DNA of 38,587 nucleotides from positions 1 to 38,587 of the forward strand of contig JAAZLS010000011.1 in the NCBI GenBank assembly GCA_012799185.1, read 5' to 3'. Positions 16,940-26,032 of this stretch are shown here, piece after piece. A model generated the notes under the pieces. That model had not been told where the DNA came from. It was given only the letters and a program-made list of their open reading frames with translations, and searched no databases. Both the position numbers and the translations under genes were made by a program. The stretch comes from Bacillota bacterium (GTDB taxonomy: Bacteria; Bacillota; Dethiobacteria; DTU022). Positions within the stretch are counted from its first letter, which is position 1; each line of letters begins with the position of its first letter.

Positions 16940-18853
16940 TTGAAACACCTAATTATTGGCACCGCCGGCCATGTGGACCACGGTAAATCGGTCTTAATAA
17001 AAGCCCTTACCGGTATCGATACCGATCGCTTACAGGAAGAAAAAAGGCGGGGGATCTCCATCGATTTGGGGTTCGCCTCTTTCAGCCTTCCGGGGGGGCG
17101 CCTGGCCGGGGTGGTGGATGTGCCGGGCCATGAGCGTTTTATCCACAACATGCTGGCCGGGGCCGGGGGTATGGACCTGGTTCTTCTGGTGGTCGATGCT
17201 ACCGAGGGGGTTATGCCCCAGACCCGGGAGCATTTACAGATCTTGGAGCTACTTAATATCCACCGGGGGATCGTGGTGATTACCAAGATTGACCTGGTGG
17301 AGACGGAATGGCTGGAACTGGTGAAGGAGGAGCTCCGGGAAGAGTTATCCGGTACCTTCTTGAAAAAAGCGCCCCTCCAGCCGGTATCAGCGATAACCGG
17401 GGAAGGGATAGCCGGGCTAAAACAGTTAATCGATCGGGTCACCGATGAGATACCGGCCCGGGATCGGGAGGCCCCGTTCAGGATGCCCCTGGATCGTTCC
17501 TTTAGCTCCCCCGGCTTTGGCACCATTGTTACCGGTACCCTGATCCAGGGGATGATCCGGGTGGGTGATAAGGTGGATCTGATCCCCCCCGGTATAACCG
17601 TCCGGGTCCGGAACCTTCAGGTTCACGGTACCGACCGGCCCGAAGCGCTAGCCGGCCAACGGGTGGCCCTAAACCTTACCGGGTTGGAAAGGAGAGAAGC
17701 CCTGCGGGGTGCAGTCGTCTGTGCTCCCGGGTACTACCGTCCCACCAGCCGGGTAGATGTGGTGCTCCGGCTTTTAAACGACTCGCTCCGGCCCATAAAA
17801 AATATGGACCCGGTGCATTTTTATTCGGGGACTGCCCGGGTAGTGGCCCGCCTGTTTCTATTAGACCGGGACCAGCTTGCCCCCGGGGAGAAGGGATTTG
17901 CCCAGTGTCGCCTGGAGCGACCCCTGGTCATGGAACGGCGCGATCGTTTTATCATCCGTTCTTATTCACCGGTAACTACTATCGGAGGGGGAGCGGTTTT
18001 AGATCCCTTTCCAGGGCGACACCGGCGTCTTTGCCCGGCTGTAATTAAACAGCTAGCCGGGTTGGAACAGGGTTTGGAGGGGAAGGAAGATCCTGGCTAT
18101 CTTTACCTCCAACTGGACCGGCTTAAAATGGCTAACTTTGACCGGCTGAAGGAGGCGACCCGTCTCTCCGCCAACAGCCTGGAAGCGGTTTTAAGGGAAG
18201 GGGAGATAGCGGGGCGGGTAATTAAGGTGGGGGATAGCTATATCGGTAGCGGTACATATAGCCGGTGGGTCCGGCTGATGATGTCGGAGCTGGATCGTTT
18301 TCATGGAGAACACCCCCTTTTACCCGGGATATCCCGGGCCCATTTAAAGGGGATGTTGCCCTCCTCCATCTCCCCGCGGGAGTTCGATGCTCTCCTGGAG
18401 ATATTGGTTAATCGGGAAGAGGTAGCGGTGCAGGGGGAGTGGGTGGCCCGCCGTAATTTTTCCCCCCGCCTCTCTCCCGGTGATCGGGAGAAGGTGGAGC
18501 GGGTTACGGCTATCTACTCCCGGGCCGGCTGGTCTCCCCCCCCGCTCCAGGAGACCATTCAAGAGGCAGGGATAGAGGTTGCCCGCCGGGAAGAATTTGC
18601 GGCCTACCTATTATTTTCAGAGCAGCTGGTAAAGATAACGGAGGAACTCTATTTTCATGCCGATACCTACCGGGAGGCTTTGGCAGCCTTAAGGCAACAT
18701 TTTAAAACTGCGCCAACCCTGACCCTGGCTCAATTCCGGGATATTACCGGCAGCTCACGGAAGATTATCCAGCCTCTGTTAGAGCATTTTGATCAGCGAA
18801 AGGTCACCCGCCGGGTGGGTGATCACCGGGTACTTGTTAACCCAGGGGGTTGA
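16940..18853 (+). CDS. selB: Selenocysteine-specific elongation factor
   Basis: GTAGHVDHGKSVLIKALTGIDTDRLQEEKRRGISIDLGFA; C-terminal winged-helix extension, 637 aa. Confidence 0.96.
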   Translation: MKHLIIGTAGHVDHGKSVLIKALTGIDTDRLQEEKRRGISIDLGFASFSLPGGRLAGVVDVPGHERFIHNMLAGAGGMDLVLLVVDATEGVMPQTREHLQILELLNIHRGIVVITKIDLVETEWLELVKEELREELSGTFLKKAPLQPVSAITGEGIAGLKQLIDRVTDEIPARDREAPFRMPLDRSFSSPGFGTIVTGTLIQGMIRVGDKVDLIPPGITVRVRNLQVHGTDRPEALAGQRVALNLTGLERREALRGAVVCAPGYYRPTSRVDVVLRLLNDSLRPIKNMDPVHFYSGTARVVARLFLLDRDQLAPGEKGFAQCRLERPLVMERRDRFIIRSYSPVTTIGGGAVLDPFPGRHRRLCPAVIKQLAGLEQGLEGKEDPGYLYLQLDRLKMANFDRLKEATRLSANSLEAVLREGEIAGRVIKVGDSYIGSGTYSRWVRLMMSELDRFHGEHPLLPGISRAHLKGMLPSSISPREFDALLEILVNREEVAVQGEWVARRNFSPRLSPGDREKVERVTAIYSRAGWSPPPLQETIQEAGIEVARREEFAAYLLFSEQLVKITEELYFHADTYREALAALRQHFKTAPTLTLAQFRDITGSSRKIIQPLLEHFDQRKVTRRVGDHRVLVNPGG

Positions 18854-18909
18854 TCGGATTCAATGGTAGGATTGTCGAAAAAAAGGGGTCGGCGCTAGGG
18901 AAGATCATA

Positions 18910-19137
18910 CTAACATAAATGGTCTTTCATAGCCTCTACGATTAGTTTATCTAGTTTCCGGCTTATCTTGCGGGTTTCCTGATTATTAATATTTTTAACG
19001 GTACTATTGCTGGAACGGTACATCTCTTCCCTTAGGGCTTCAATGTTTTTATATAGGCGGGAGCGCTTTTCGATATTTTTCATAGACCTTGCTCCTAAAG
19101 AACCCATAATTAGGTGCCAATTGTTATTATTCGACAT
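18910..19137 (-). CDS. Spo0E-family aspartyl-phosphate phosphatase-like protein (start possibly 19083)
   Basis: ALREEMYR...SRKLDKLIVEAMKDH, Spo0E-type SxxLDxLI motif. Confidence 0.78.
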   Translation of the reverse strand: MSNNNNWHLIMGSLGARSMKNIEKRSRLYKNIEALREEMYRSSNSTVKNINNQETRKISRKLDKLIVEAMKDHLC

Positions 19138-19243
19138 GAAGATGGAAATACCTTTTATTTACTGGTAATTAATGTACACATTTTTAAAAATAGTTTCGGA
19201 GCCCTATTGCTACCGGGTGAGAAAATTTAGGGAGCGTTAGACA

Positions 19244-19723
19244 ATGGAGCGGGTAGGGACAGTAATCGAAGTTAAGCCGGAGAGGGCAACGGCGGTGGTC
19301 AAGATGCGGCGGCACCTAGCCTGTGAGCGCTGCGGGCGTTGTGGCGGTATCTTGGGCGGGCCGGATCAGTTGGACCACCGGGTAGAGGTGCTAAATCCCA
19401 TTAATGCCCGCGTGGGCCAGGCCGTGCTGGTTAGCTCCAATGATCGGAAAATGATCTTTGTCTCCTTTATGCTTTACTTGGTGCCCCTGGCGGCGCTAGT
19501 TGGCGGGATATTTTCATGGTTTTATCTCTCTTCCCGCCTGGGGTTCTCGGGGAAGCAGGATCTGCCCGGGGTGGCGGTGGGCCTGGTCTTGATGGGCTTG
19601 GTTTACTTAGGACTCCGGGGTTGGGACAATCGGATCAAGGATAATCCCGCCTACAAGCCGGTAATTACCGCACTGGTGAAGGAAAAGGGGGAACCGGGGG
19701 AAAGCCCGGCCGATCTACTTTAA
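19244..19723 (+). CDS. RseC/MucC-family (SoxR-reducing system) protein
   Basis: GTVIEVKPERATAVVKMRRHLACERCGRCGG + two TM segments. Confidence 0.88.
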   Translation: MERVGTVIEVKPERATAVVKMRRHLACERCGRCGGILGGPDQLDHRVEVLNPINARVGQAVLVSSNDRKMIFVSFMLYLVPLAALVGGIFSWFYLSSRLGFSGKQDLPGVAVGLVLMGLVYLGLRGWDNRIKDNPAYKPVITALVKEKGEPGESPADLL

Positions 19724-19810
19724 ATTTCTAAAAACGCCCCTTGCCGGAGCTACCGGTTTCATGTTAAAATACAAAAAATCTATATTTTGACTAAACCTCA
19801 TTTTCTCCAG

Positions 19811-19992
19811 GTGTGGTAGAGGTGCGATTTCCAAAAGTAATCGCCGGAAGGAGCGGGAATCCGATGACCGGCGGAGAAAGGGGAGATCGCCGAAGCTTTC
19901 GGGGGGCCCCGGGCCCGGAGGTTGGGACGCCAGTGAACAACTGGCGGACTGTCACCGGGAACGACCCGTGTCCCGGCGGAGCGCTACCCCAC
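19811..19992 (+). ncRNA. Lysine riboswitch (L box) aptamer
   Basis: GTAGAGGTGCG...AGTA...GGGAATCCG...CGCCGAAG...GGTTGGGA...CTGTCACCGGG...GCTACCCC; immediately upstream of lysA. Confidence 0.9.
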
Positions 19993-20023
19993 GACTAATG
20001 GGGGTTATCCGGCACGGGATGAC

Positions 20024-20048
20024 AGCTAACAAACGGGTTAGCTTTTTT
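20024..20048 (+). terminator. Intrinsic terminator of the lysine riboswitch
   Basis: AGCTAAC AAACGG GTTAGCT followed by T-run. Confidence 0.8.
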
Positions 20049-20080
20049 ATTTATTAGTGGATATCGAAGGAGGAACAGAT

Positions 20081-21439
20081 ATGTATATGCTCGGATCCAT
20101 GACCATTAATTCTAGGGGGCATCTGGCAATCGGTGAACAGGACCTGGTAGAGCTGGCGGAAAAGTACGGTACCCCGCTCTATGTATATGACGAAAGCTTG
20201 ATCCGTGAACGCTGCCGGGCGTACCGGGAGGCGCTCAACCAACATTACCCGCAGGGGGAAATTCTCTTTGCCGGGAAGGCTTTTTTAACCTTGGGCATGG
20301 GGCGTCTCCTCCTGCAGGAGGGGCTGGGCCTGGATGTGGTCTCTGCCGGGGAACTTTATATTGCTGCCCAGGCCGGTTTCCCGATGGAACGGGTCTGTTT
20401 TCACGGCAATAATAAAAGCCCGGCCGAGTTAAAGATGGCATTGGATTTGGGGGTAGGCCGGATCGCGGTGGATAGTTTAATGGAATTGGATCGGTTGGAG
20501 GAGAAGGCCTCCCGCCGGCGGAAAATTGTACCGCTTCTTTTGCGGGTAAGGCCCGGTATATCGGCCGATACCCACCGCTATATCCAGACCGGGCAAGAGG
20601 ATTCAAAGTTCGGTTTAGGGATATCTGACGGCCAGGTCTTTGCAGCGGTTAAAAAAGTTTTAAAGAGCCCCTACCTGGAGCTCCTAGGCTTACATTGCCA
20701 TATCGGCTCGCAAATACTTGATTCCCAGCCGTTTCAGCTGGCGGCGGAAATTATGATGGATCTGCGTGAAGAGATCCGCCTTAAGACTGGAACCCTGCTG
20801 CCGGAGTTAAATTTAGGAGGCGGCCTGGGGATCCGCTATATTGCCGGTGATAGGCCGGTCGGTATAAGTGACCTGGTAATGTTACTGGCGGAGACCCTTA
20901 AAAAGAAAGCCCGGGAGCATAACAGCACTCTTCCTCGCTTACTGTTAGAGCCAGGCCGCTCCATTGTCGGTGAGGCGGGGATCACCCTCTACACTGTGGG
21001 GACCATTAAGGATGTCCCCGGTGTCCGCCGCTATGTTTCCGTGGACGGGGGGATGAGCGATAATTTGCGTAGCGCCCTTTACGGGGCTCGCTACAGGGCT
21101 CTGCTGGCCAACCGGCCGCAGGAACCGGCGGAAGAGACGGTTACAGTGGCCGGGAAGGCCTGTGAATCGGGGGATATTCTCATTTACGATCTCCGGCTCC
21201 CCTCCCCCCGGCCCGGCGATATTTTAGCGGTGTTGAGCACAGGGGCCTACCACTTTTCCATGTTTAGTCACTATAATCGCCATCTCCGGCCGGCGGTAGT
21301 CTTTATTAACGGTGGGCTAACGGAACTGGTTGTCAAGAGAGAGACCTTGGAGGATCTAATCCGCCCGGAACTTATCCCTCCCCATTTAGAAAAAGAACCG
21401 GATTTTAAAACAGTGGGCGAGTTAGGGGGTAGTGCGTAG
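20081..21439 (+). CDS. lysA: Diaminopimelate decarboxylase
   Basis: YGTPLYVYDESLIRERCRAY, FGLGIS, HCHIGSQI, EPGRSIVGEAG, CESGDIL; downstream of L box. Confidence 0.96.
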   Translation: MYMLGSMTINSRGHLAIGEQDLVELAEKYGTPLYVYDESLIRERCRAYREALNQHYPQGEILFAGKAFLTLGMGRLLLQEGLGLDVVSAGELYIAAQAGFPMERVCFHGNNKSPAELKMALDLGVGRIAVDSLMELDRLEEKASRRRKIVPLLLRVRPGISADTHRYIQTGQEDSKFGLGISDGQVFAAVKKVLKSPYLELLGLHCHIGSQILDSQPFQLAAEIMMDLREEIRLKTGTLLPELNLGGGLGIRYIAGDRPVGISDLVMLLAETLKKKAREHNSTLPRLLLEPGRSIVGEAGITLYTVGTIKDVPGVRRYVSVDGGMSDNLRSALYGARYRALLANRPQEPAEETVTVAGKACESGDILIYDLRLPSPRPGDILAVLSTGAYHFSMFSHYNRHLRPAVVFINGGLTELVVKRETLEDLIRPELIPPHLEKEPDFKTVGELGGSA

Positions 21440-22304
21440 AATGAAACTGGTAAAGCTAAAGTTTGTAAAGATTCATGGTTTGGGCAATGATTTTGTGTTA
21501 CTTCCCGACGGGGATCCGGGCCTGGGGGAGCTCTCAAAATTGGCGGTAAAGTTGTGCCACCGACGTTTTGGGATCGGTGCCGATGGACTGGTGTTGCTCT
21601 CCCCCCGGGAAACGGGCGGCTGGGCGATGCGTATCTTTAATGCCGATGGGACGGAGGCGGAGATGTGCGGAAATGCGCTGCGCTCTGTTGCCCGGTACCT
21701 GGTTGAAAGCGGCCGGGAGAAGGGGCCGGAGGTGGCGATCGGTACCCGGGCCGGGGTTAAACCCGCCACGATACTGCCCGAGGGAGAGGTGCGGGTCGAT
21801 ATGGGGGCACCGATCCTAGAGAGCTCCTCCATCCCGGTGGCCGGCGAGCCACGCCGGGTTATTAATGAAGAGCTTGAGGTGGCGGGCAAAAAATTCAGGT
21901 TTACCGCGGTCAGCATGGGAAACCCCCACTGCGTAATTTTTCTGGAAACAGACCGGGAGGTGGAGGTCCCCTACTGGGGTCCCCTTATAGAACGGCACCC
22001 GCTCTTTCCCCAGGGGGTTAACGTGGAATTTTGCCGCGTAGATAGCCCCGGGGAGGTTCAGGTTAAGGTTTGGGAGCGGGGAGCCGGGGAGACGCTGGCC
22101 TGCGGTACCGGTGCCTGTGCAACCCTGGTTGCCGGGGTGCTCCAGGGTAAATTAGACCGGCGGGCAAAGGTGAAGTTACCGGGTGGGGTGTTAAATATTT
22201 CCTGGCCCCCCGGGGGAGCGGTATTAATGGAGGGCCCGGCCGAAGAGGTATTTACAGGAGAGGTAACGCTAAAAGTTAAAGGAGGATTTTTAGACGATGT
22301 TTGA
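21432..22304 (+). CDS. dapF: Diaminopimelate epimerase (start may be 21441)
   Basis: KIHGLGNDFVLLP, NADGTEAEMCGNALR, ERGAGETLACGTGACA. Confidence 0.96.
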   Translation: MRRMKLVKLKFVKIHGLGNDFVLLPDGDPGLGELSKLAVKLCHRRFGIGADGLVLLSPRETGGWAMRIFNADGTEAEMCGNALRSVARYLVESGREKGPEVAIGTRAGVKPATILPEGEVRVDMGAPILESSSIPVAGEPRRVINEELEVAGKKFRFTAVSMGNPHCVIFLETDREVEVPYWGPLIERHPLFPQGVNVEFCRVDSPGEVQVKVWERGAGETLACGTGACATLVAGVLQGKLDRRAKVKLPGGVLNISWPPGGAVLMEGPAEEVFTGEVTLKVKGGFLDDV

Positions 22305-23472
22305 GCCGGCAGAACGGGTTAAGCGGTTGCCCCGTTACCTATTTGCAGAAATTGATCGAAAAATCCGGGAAAAAGTGGCCCAGGGGGTTGATGTAATCCG
22401 GTTGGGGATCGGTGACCCCGACAGCCCAACCCCTGATTTTATTATTAAGCGGATGGAGTCTGAGGCCGGGCGCCCGCAGAACCATAATTACCCGCCGGAT
22501 GAGGGGCTGGATGAGTTCAAGCAGGCGGTAGCCGACTATTACGCGGAGAGACACCAGGTCGAGCTGGATCCGGAGCGGGAGGTGCTGCCGTTAATCGGTT
22601 CCAAGGAGGGGATCGCCCATATTTCATTCTCCTTTATTGATCCCGGCGATCTCAGTTTGGTGCCCGATCCGGGTTACCCGGTATACAGTATCGGGGCGCA
22701 ACTGGCGGGCGGGGAGCCCTATTATATGCCGCTAACGGAAGAGAACAACTATCTTCCCCGCTTTGATCGCATACCAGCCGATATTGCCGCCCGGGCCAAG
22801 CTCCTCTTTCTTAATTATCCCAACAATCCTACCGGGGCGGTAGCCGGCCCGGAATTTTTTGAGGAGGCGATCGCCTTTGCCCGGGAGAACAATCTACTGG
22901 TATGCCATGATGCGGCCTACAGCGAGCTGGTTTTCGGTGGCCTGCGTCCGCTTAGCATCCTGGAGATCCCGGGAGCCGGTTCAGTGGCCATAGAATTTAA
23001 CTCCCTATCGAAGACTTTTAATATGACCGGCTGGCGGATCGGTTATGCCGTCGGCTCTGTCGGGGCATTGGAGGTACTGGGACGGTTTAAAACTAATATT
23101 GATTCCGGACTGTTTAAAGCAATTCAGCGCTGCGGGGTAGAGGCTTTAACCAACCCGGCCCGGGATAGTTTTATCGACTCCTTGCGGGGGCTATATAGCC
23201 GGCGCCGGGAGATTGTGATTGATGGCTTGCAGCGGCTAGGCTGGCCGGCCCTGGCCTCCCGGGGAGCCTTCTACATCTGGGCCCCGGTTCCGGCCGGCTA
23301 CAGTTCCCAGGAGTTTGTGACCCGGTTACTTGATGAAACCGGGGTAGTGGTTACCCCGGGCCGGGGTTTTGGCGAGCATGGTGAAGGTTATTTCCGGATT
23401 GCCCTAACCGTAGGGGAGGATCGGTTGCGGGAGGCGATCGAGCGGATCGGTAAAAGTGTGCGTTTTGCATAG
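22297..23472 (+). CDS. dapL: LL-diaminopimelate aminotransferase / class I-II aminotransferase
   Basis: RLPRYLFAEIDRKIREKVAQGVDVIRLGIGDPDSPTP, SLSKTFNMTGWRIGYAVG; context with lysA-dapF. Confidence 0.88.
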   Translation: MFEPAERVKRLPRYLFAEIDRKIREKVAQGVDVIRLGIGDPDSPTPDFIIKRMESEAGRPQNHNYPPDEGLDEFKQAVADYYAERHQVELDPEREVLPLIGSKEGIAHISFSFIDPGDLSLVPDPGYPVYSIGAQLAGGEPYYMPLTEENNYLPRFDRIPADIAARAKLLFLNYPNNPTGAVAGPEFFEEAIAFARENNLLVCHDAAYSELVFGGLRPLSILEIPGAGSVAIEFNSLSKTFNMTGWRIGYAVGSVGALEVLGRFKTNIDSGLFKAIQRCGVEALTNPARDSFIDSLRGLYSRRREIVIDGLQRLGWPALASRGAFYIWAPVPAGYSSQEFVTRLLDETGVVVTPGRGFGEHGEGYFRIALTVGEDRLREAIERIGKSVRFA

Positions 23473-23499
23473 TAAGTTATTTTAGGGGGGAAGTAGCCT

Positions 23500-24537
23500 A
23501 TGGAGAAAAAAGGTTATCAAGTGGCAGTGGTAGGGGCTACCGGGATGGTCGGCAAGAAGATGATCGAAGTACTGCTTAGAAGAAATTTCCCGATGACCGG
23601 ATTAAAGCTTCTGGCCTCGGCCCGCTCGGCCGGAACAAAGATTGATATTAATGGCCGGGAGGTACCGGTGGAGGAGGCTTGCCCGGAGGCCTTCACCGGG
23701 GTGGATTTTGCTTTCTTTAGTGCCGGGGGAGGGGTCAGTACCCGCCTTGCCCCGGAGGCGGTTAAGCGGGGAGCAATCGTCATCGATAATAGTAGTGCTT
23801 TCCGGATGCAAAAGGGGGTTCCCCTGGTCATTCCGGAGGTAAACCCCCAGGAGGCATTTAAGCACAAGGGGTTAATTGCTAACCCCAACTGTTCAACCAC
23901 CCAGATGGTTATGGCGCTTTATCCCCTGCATCGGGAGGCCGGGTTGAAGCGGGTAGTAGCCTCCACCTACCAGGCGGTATCGGGGGCCGGCCGGGAGGCC
24001 GTGGGGGAGCTCAGGAGCCAGTGTTGGGCCAGCCTGACCGGTGAAAAAATAGTTGCCGAGCGTATCCCCTATAAAGACGCCGGTCGCCATCACCAGATTG
24101 CTTTTAGTGCGGTGCCCCAGCTGGATGTTTTTGAAGAGAACGGTTATACCAAGGAAGAGTTAAAGATGGTCCATGAAACCAAGAAAATACTGGGGACGCC
24201 GGAGCTAAAGGTAACCGCCACCTGTGTGCGTATCCCGGTTTACTGCGGTCACTCGGAATCGTTGAACCTAGAATTTGAACGATCCCTTTCACCGCAACGG
24301 GCCAGGGAGATACTTTCCCAATTTCCCGGGGTGGTGGTAATCGATGAGCCGGAAAATCACCTCTATCCCACACCGGTGGAGGCCGACGGCCGGGACGAGG
24401 TATTTGTAGGGCGAATCCGGGCCGACCAGACCGTCCCCCACGGCTTGAACATGTGGGTAGTAGCCGACAACATCTTGAAAGGAGCGGCTACCAACTCGGT
24501 TCAAATAGCCGAATTACTCCTGGAAGATGACCGATGA
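23500..24537 (+). CDS. asd: Aspartate-semialdehyde dehydrogenase
   Basis: VAVVGATGMVGKKMIEVL, LIANPNCSTTQMV. Confidence 0.96.
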   Translation: MEKKGYQVAVVGATGMVGKKMIEVLLRRNFPMTGLKLLASARSAGTKIDINGREVPVEEACPEAFTGVDFAFFSAGGGVSTRLAPEAVKRGAIVIDNSSAFRMQKGVPLVIPEVNPQEAFKHKGLIANPNCSTTQMVMALYPLHREAGLKRVVASTYQAVSGAGREAVGELRSQCWASLTGEKIVAERIPYKDAGRHHQIAFSAVPQLDVFEENGYTKEELKMVHETKKILGTPELKVTATCVRIPVYCGHSESLNLEFERSLSPQRAREILSQFPGVVVIDEPENHLYPTPVEADGRDEVFVGRIRADQTVPHGLNMWVVADNILKGAATNSVQIAELLLEDDR

Positions 24538-24610
24538 GTTTAGGAGTTTAAGGAGGAGTTTAGGGGACGGAGGCTTTGACTCATTCCGAAGCATATTTAG
24601 GAAATAGAAA

Positions 24611-24639
24611 TTGACAGCTTAAGCGATAAGTAGTAAGAT
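24611..24639 (+). promoter_or_regulatory. Sigma-A promoter for the T-box leader
   Basis: TTGACA - 17 nt - TAAGAT. Confidence 0.75.
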
Positions 24640-24659
24640 AACTTAAAATTAACTAAGAT

Positions 24660-24960
24660 TGTAAACTTTAACGAGCGGGAAAAGTAACCGCCGGGGGCGG
24701 GTTCTAGAGAGCCGGGGGCAGGTGTAACCCGGTACCCTAAGCGGCGGCGAATACACCCGGGAGAAGCACGATCGAATTCTTGGGGATAGTAGATCGTGAC
24801 GGTTACTCCCCCGTTACCGGGAGCGGCACTAGGGCATTAACGGATACCGGGTTTACCTACGGTTTCGGGTGGCCCTGCTGCTTGATCAAGGGGAGCCGGT
24901 ATAGGCTCAATTAGGGTGGTACCGCGGAAATTTACACCGTCCCTGCTGGGGGCGGTGTTT
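24660..24960 (+). ncRNA. T-box leader, predicted tyrosine specificity (UAC at 24752-24754)
   Basis: AGGGTGGTACCGCGG T-box sequence; AGAGAGCCGGGGGCAGGTGTAA apical stem I; AGTA/GAA specifier-loop motif with TAC after GAA; terminator ACACCGTCCC TGCT GGGGGCGGTGTTTT. Confidence 0.9.
24934..24960 (+). terminator. T-box intrinsic terminator
   Basis: ACACCGTCCCTGCTGGGGGCGGTGTTTT. Confidence 0.85.
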
Positions 24961-25018
24961 TCTATATATATGGGTGCTTTGATCCGGGTTTTTCAAAATA
25001 GAGTAGGGGGTAAAAAAG

Positions 25019-26032
25019 ATGATCGTTGTAATCAAGCCGGAGGTTGATGAAGAAGCTATTTTACAGATCGTGCAGAAACTTAAACGGATGGGTTATGGGA
25101 TCCATCGTTCTACCGGTGAAAAGCGCACCGTGTTGGGGGCCATCGGCCGGCGGCGGGAGGATGCAGCCCAGACGCTGGAGGCTATCCCGGAGGTTGAAAA
25201 GGTGGTCTATGTAACCCGGCCGTTTAAACTGGTAGGGAGGGAGTTTCAACCCCGGGATACGGAGATTAGGATTGGCAATAGCAGCGTAGGTGGAAAAGAG
25301 ATCGCTGTAATAGCCGGCCCCTGTGCGGTTGAAAGCGAACAGCAGCTGCTGGATTCAGCCCGGGCGGTTAAGAGTGCCGGTGCCCGGTTCCTGAGGGGGG
25401 GCGCTTTCAAACCCCGGACCTCCCCCTATAGTTTCCAGGGGCTGGAACAGGAGGGCCTGGGCTTGCTTAGCCGGGTGGGCCGGGAAACGGGGCTGCTGGT
25501 GGTAACCGAGGTGATGGACCAGTTTACAGTAAAACAGGTGGCGGAGTGTGCAGATATCCTACAGGTAGGCACCCGTAACATGCAAAACTTTTACCTGCTG
25601 AGGGAGCTGGGCAAAATTCGCAAACCGGTTTTGCTAAAAAGGGGGATGTCGGCTACGGTGGAGGAGTGGCTAATGGCGGCCGAGTATATTATGAGCGGTG
25701 GGAATTACCAGGTGATTTTATGTGAACGGGGGATCCGTACTTTTGAACCCTATACCCGAAACACCCTGGATTTAAGTGCGGTACCGCTTGTAAAAGAGCT
25801 GAGCCATTTGCCGGTAATCGTAGATCCCAGCCACGGCACCGGTAAGAAGAGCCTGATCCCGGCCATGTGCAAGGCGGCTATAGCCGCCGGGGCTGATGGG
25901 TTAATGGTAGAGGTTCATCCCTCCCCGGGGGAGGCCCTATCCGACGGTCCACAATCCCTAAACCGAGAGGAGTTTTTACAACTAATGGCAGATTTAAAAG
26001 GGGTGGCCCAGATTGTTGGAAGAACAATCTAA
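25019..26032 (+). CDS. aroF: 3-deoxy-7-phosphoheptulonate synthase
   Basis: N-terminal ferredoxin-like domain, IAGPCAVESEQQLL, RGGAFKPRTSPYSFQG, VDPSHGTGKKSLI. Confidence 0.95.
   Translation: MIVVIKPEVDEEAILQIVQKLKRMGYGIHRSTGEKRTVLGAIGRRREDAAQTLEAIPEVEKVVYVTRPFKLVGREFQPRDTEIRIGNSSVGGKEIAVIAGPCAVESEQQLLDSARAVKSAGARFLRGGAFKPRTSPYSFQGLEQEGLGLLSRVGRETGLLVVTEVMDQFTVKQVAECADILQVGTRNMQNFYLLRELGKIRKPVLLKRGMSATVEEWLMAAEYIMSGGNYQVILCERGIRTFEPYTRNTLDLSAVPLVKELSHLPVIVDPSHGTGKKSLIPAMCKAAIAAGADGLMVEVHPSPGEALSDGPQSLNREEFLQLMADLKGVAQIVGRTI

Noticed and set aside
16933-17526. 197-aa antisense ORF
   Set aside because: Antisense to selB with low-complexity Ser/Arg composition; no support
18854-18910. TTCAA context after selB examined as a possible selC anticodon loop
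   Set aside because: No acceptor or T-arm pairing and no CCA end; not a tRNA-Sec
19813-19998. 61-aa ORF on + strand
   Set aside because: Lies entirely inside the lysine riboswitch aptamer
24535-24570. Three GAGTTTA units after asd
   Set aside because: Too short and irregular; probably chance purine-rich sequence
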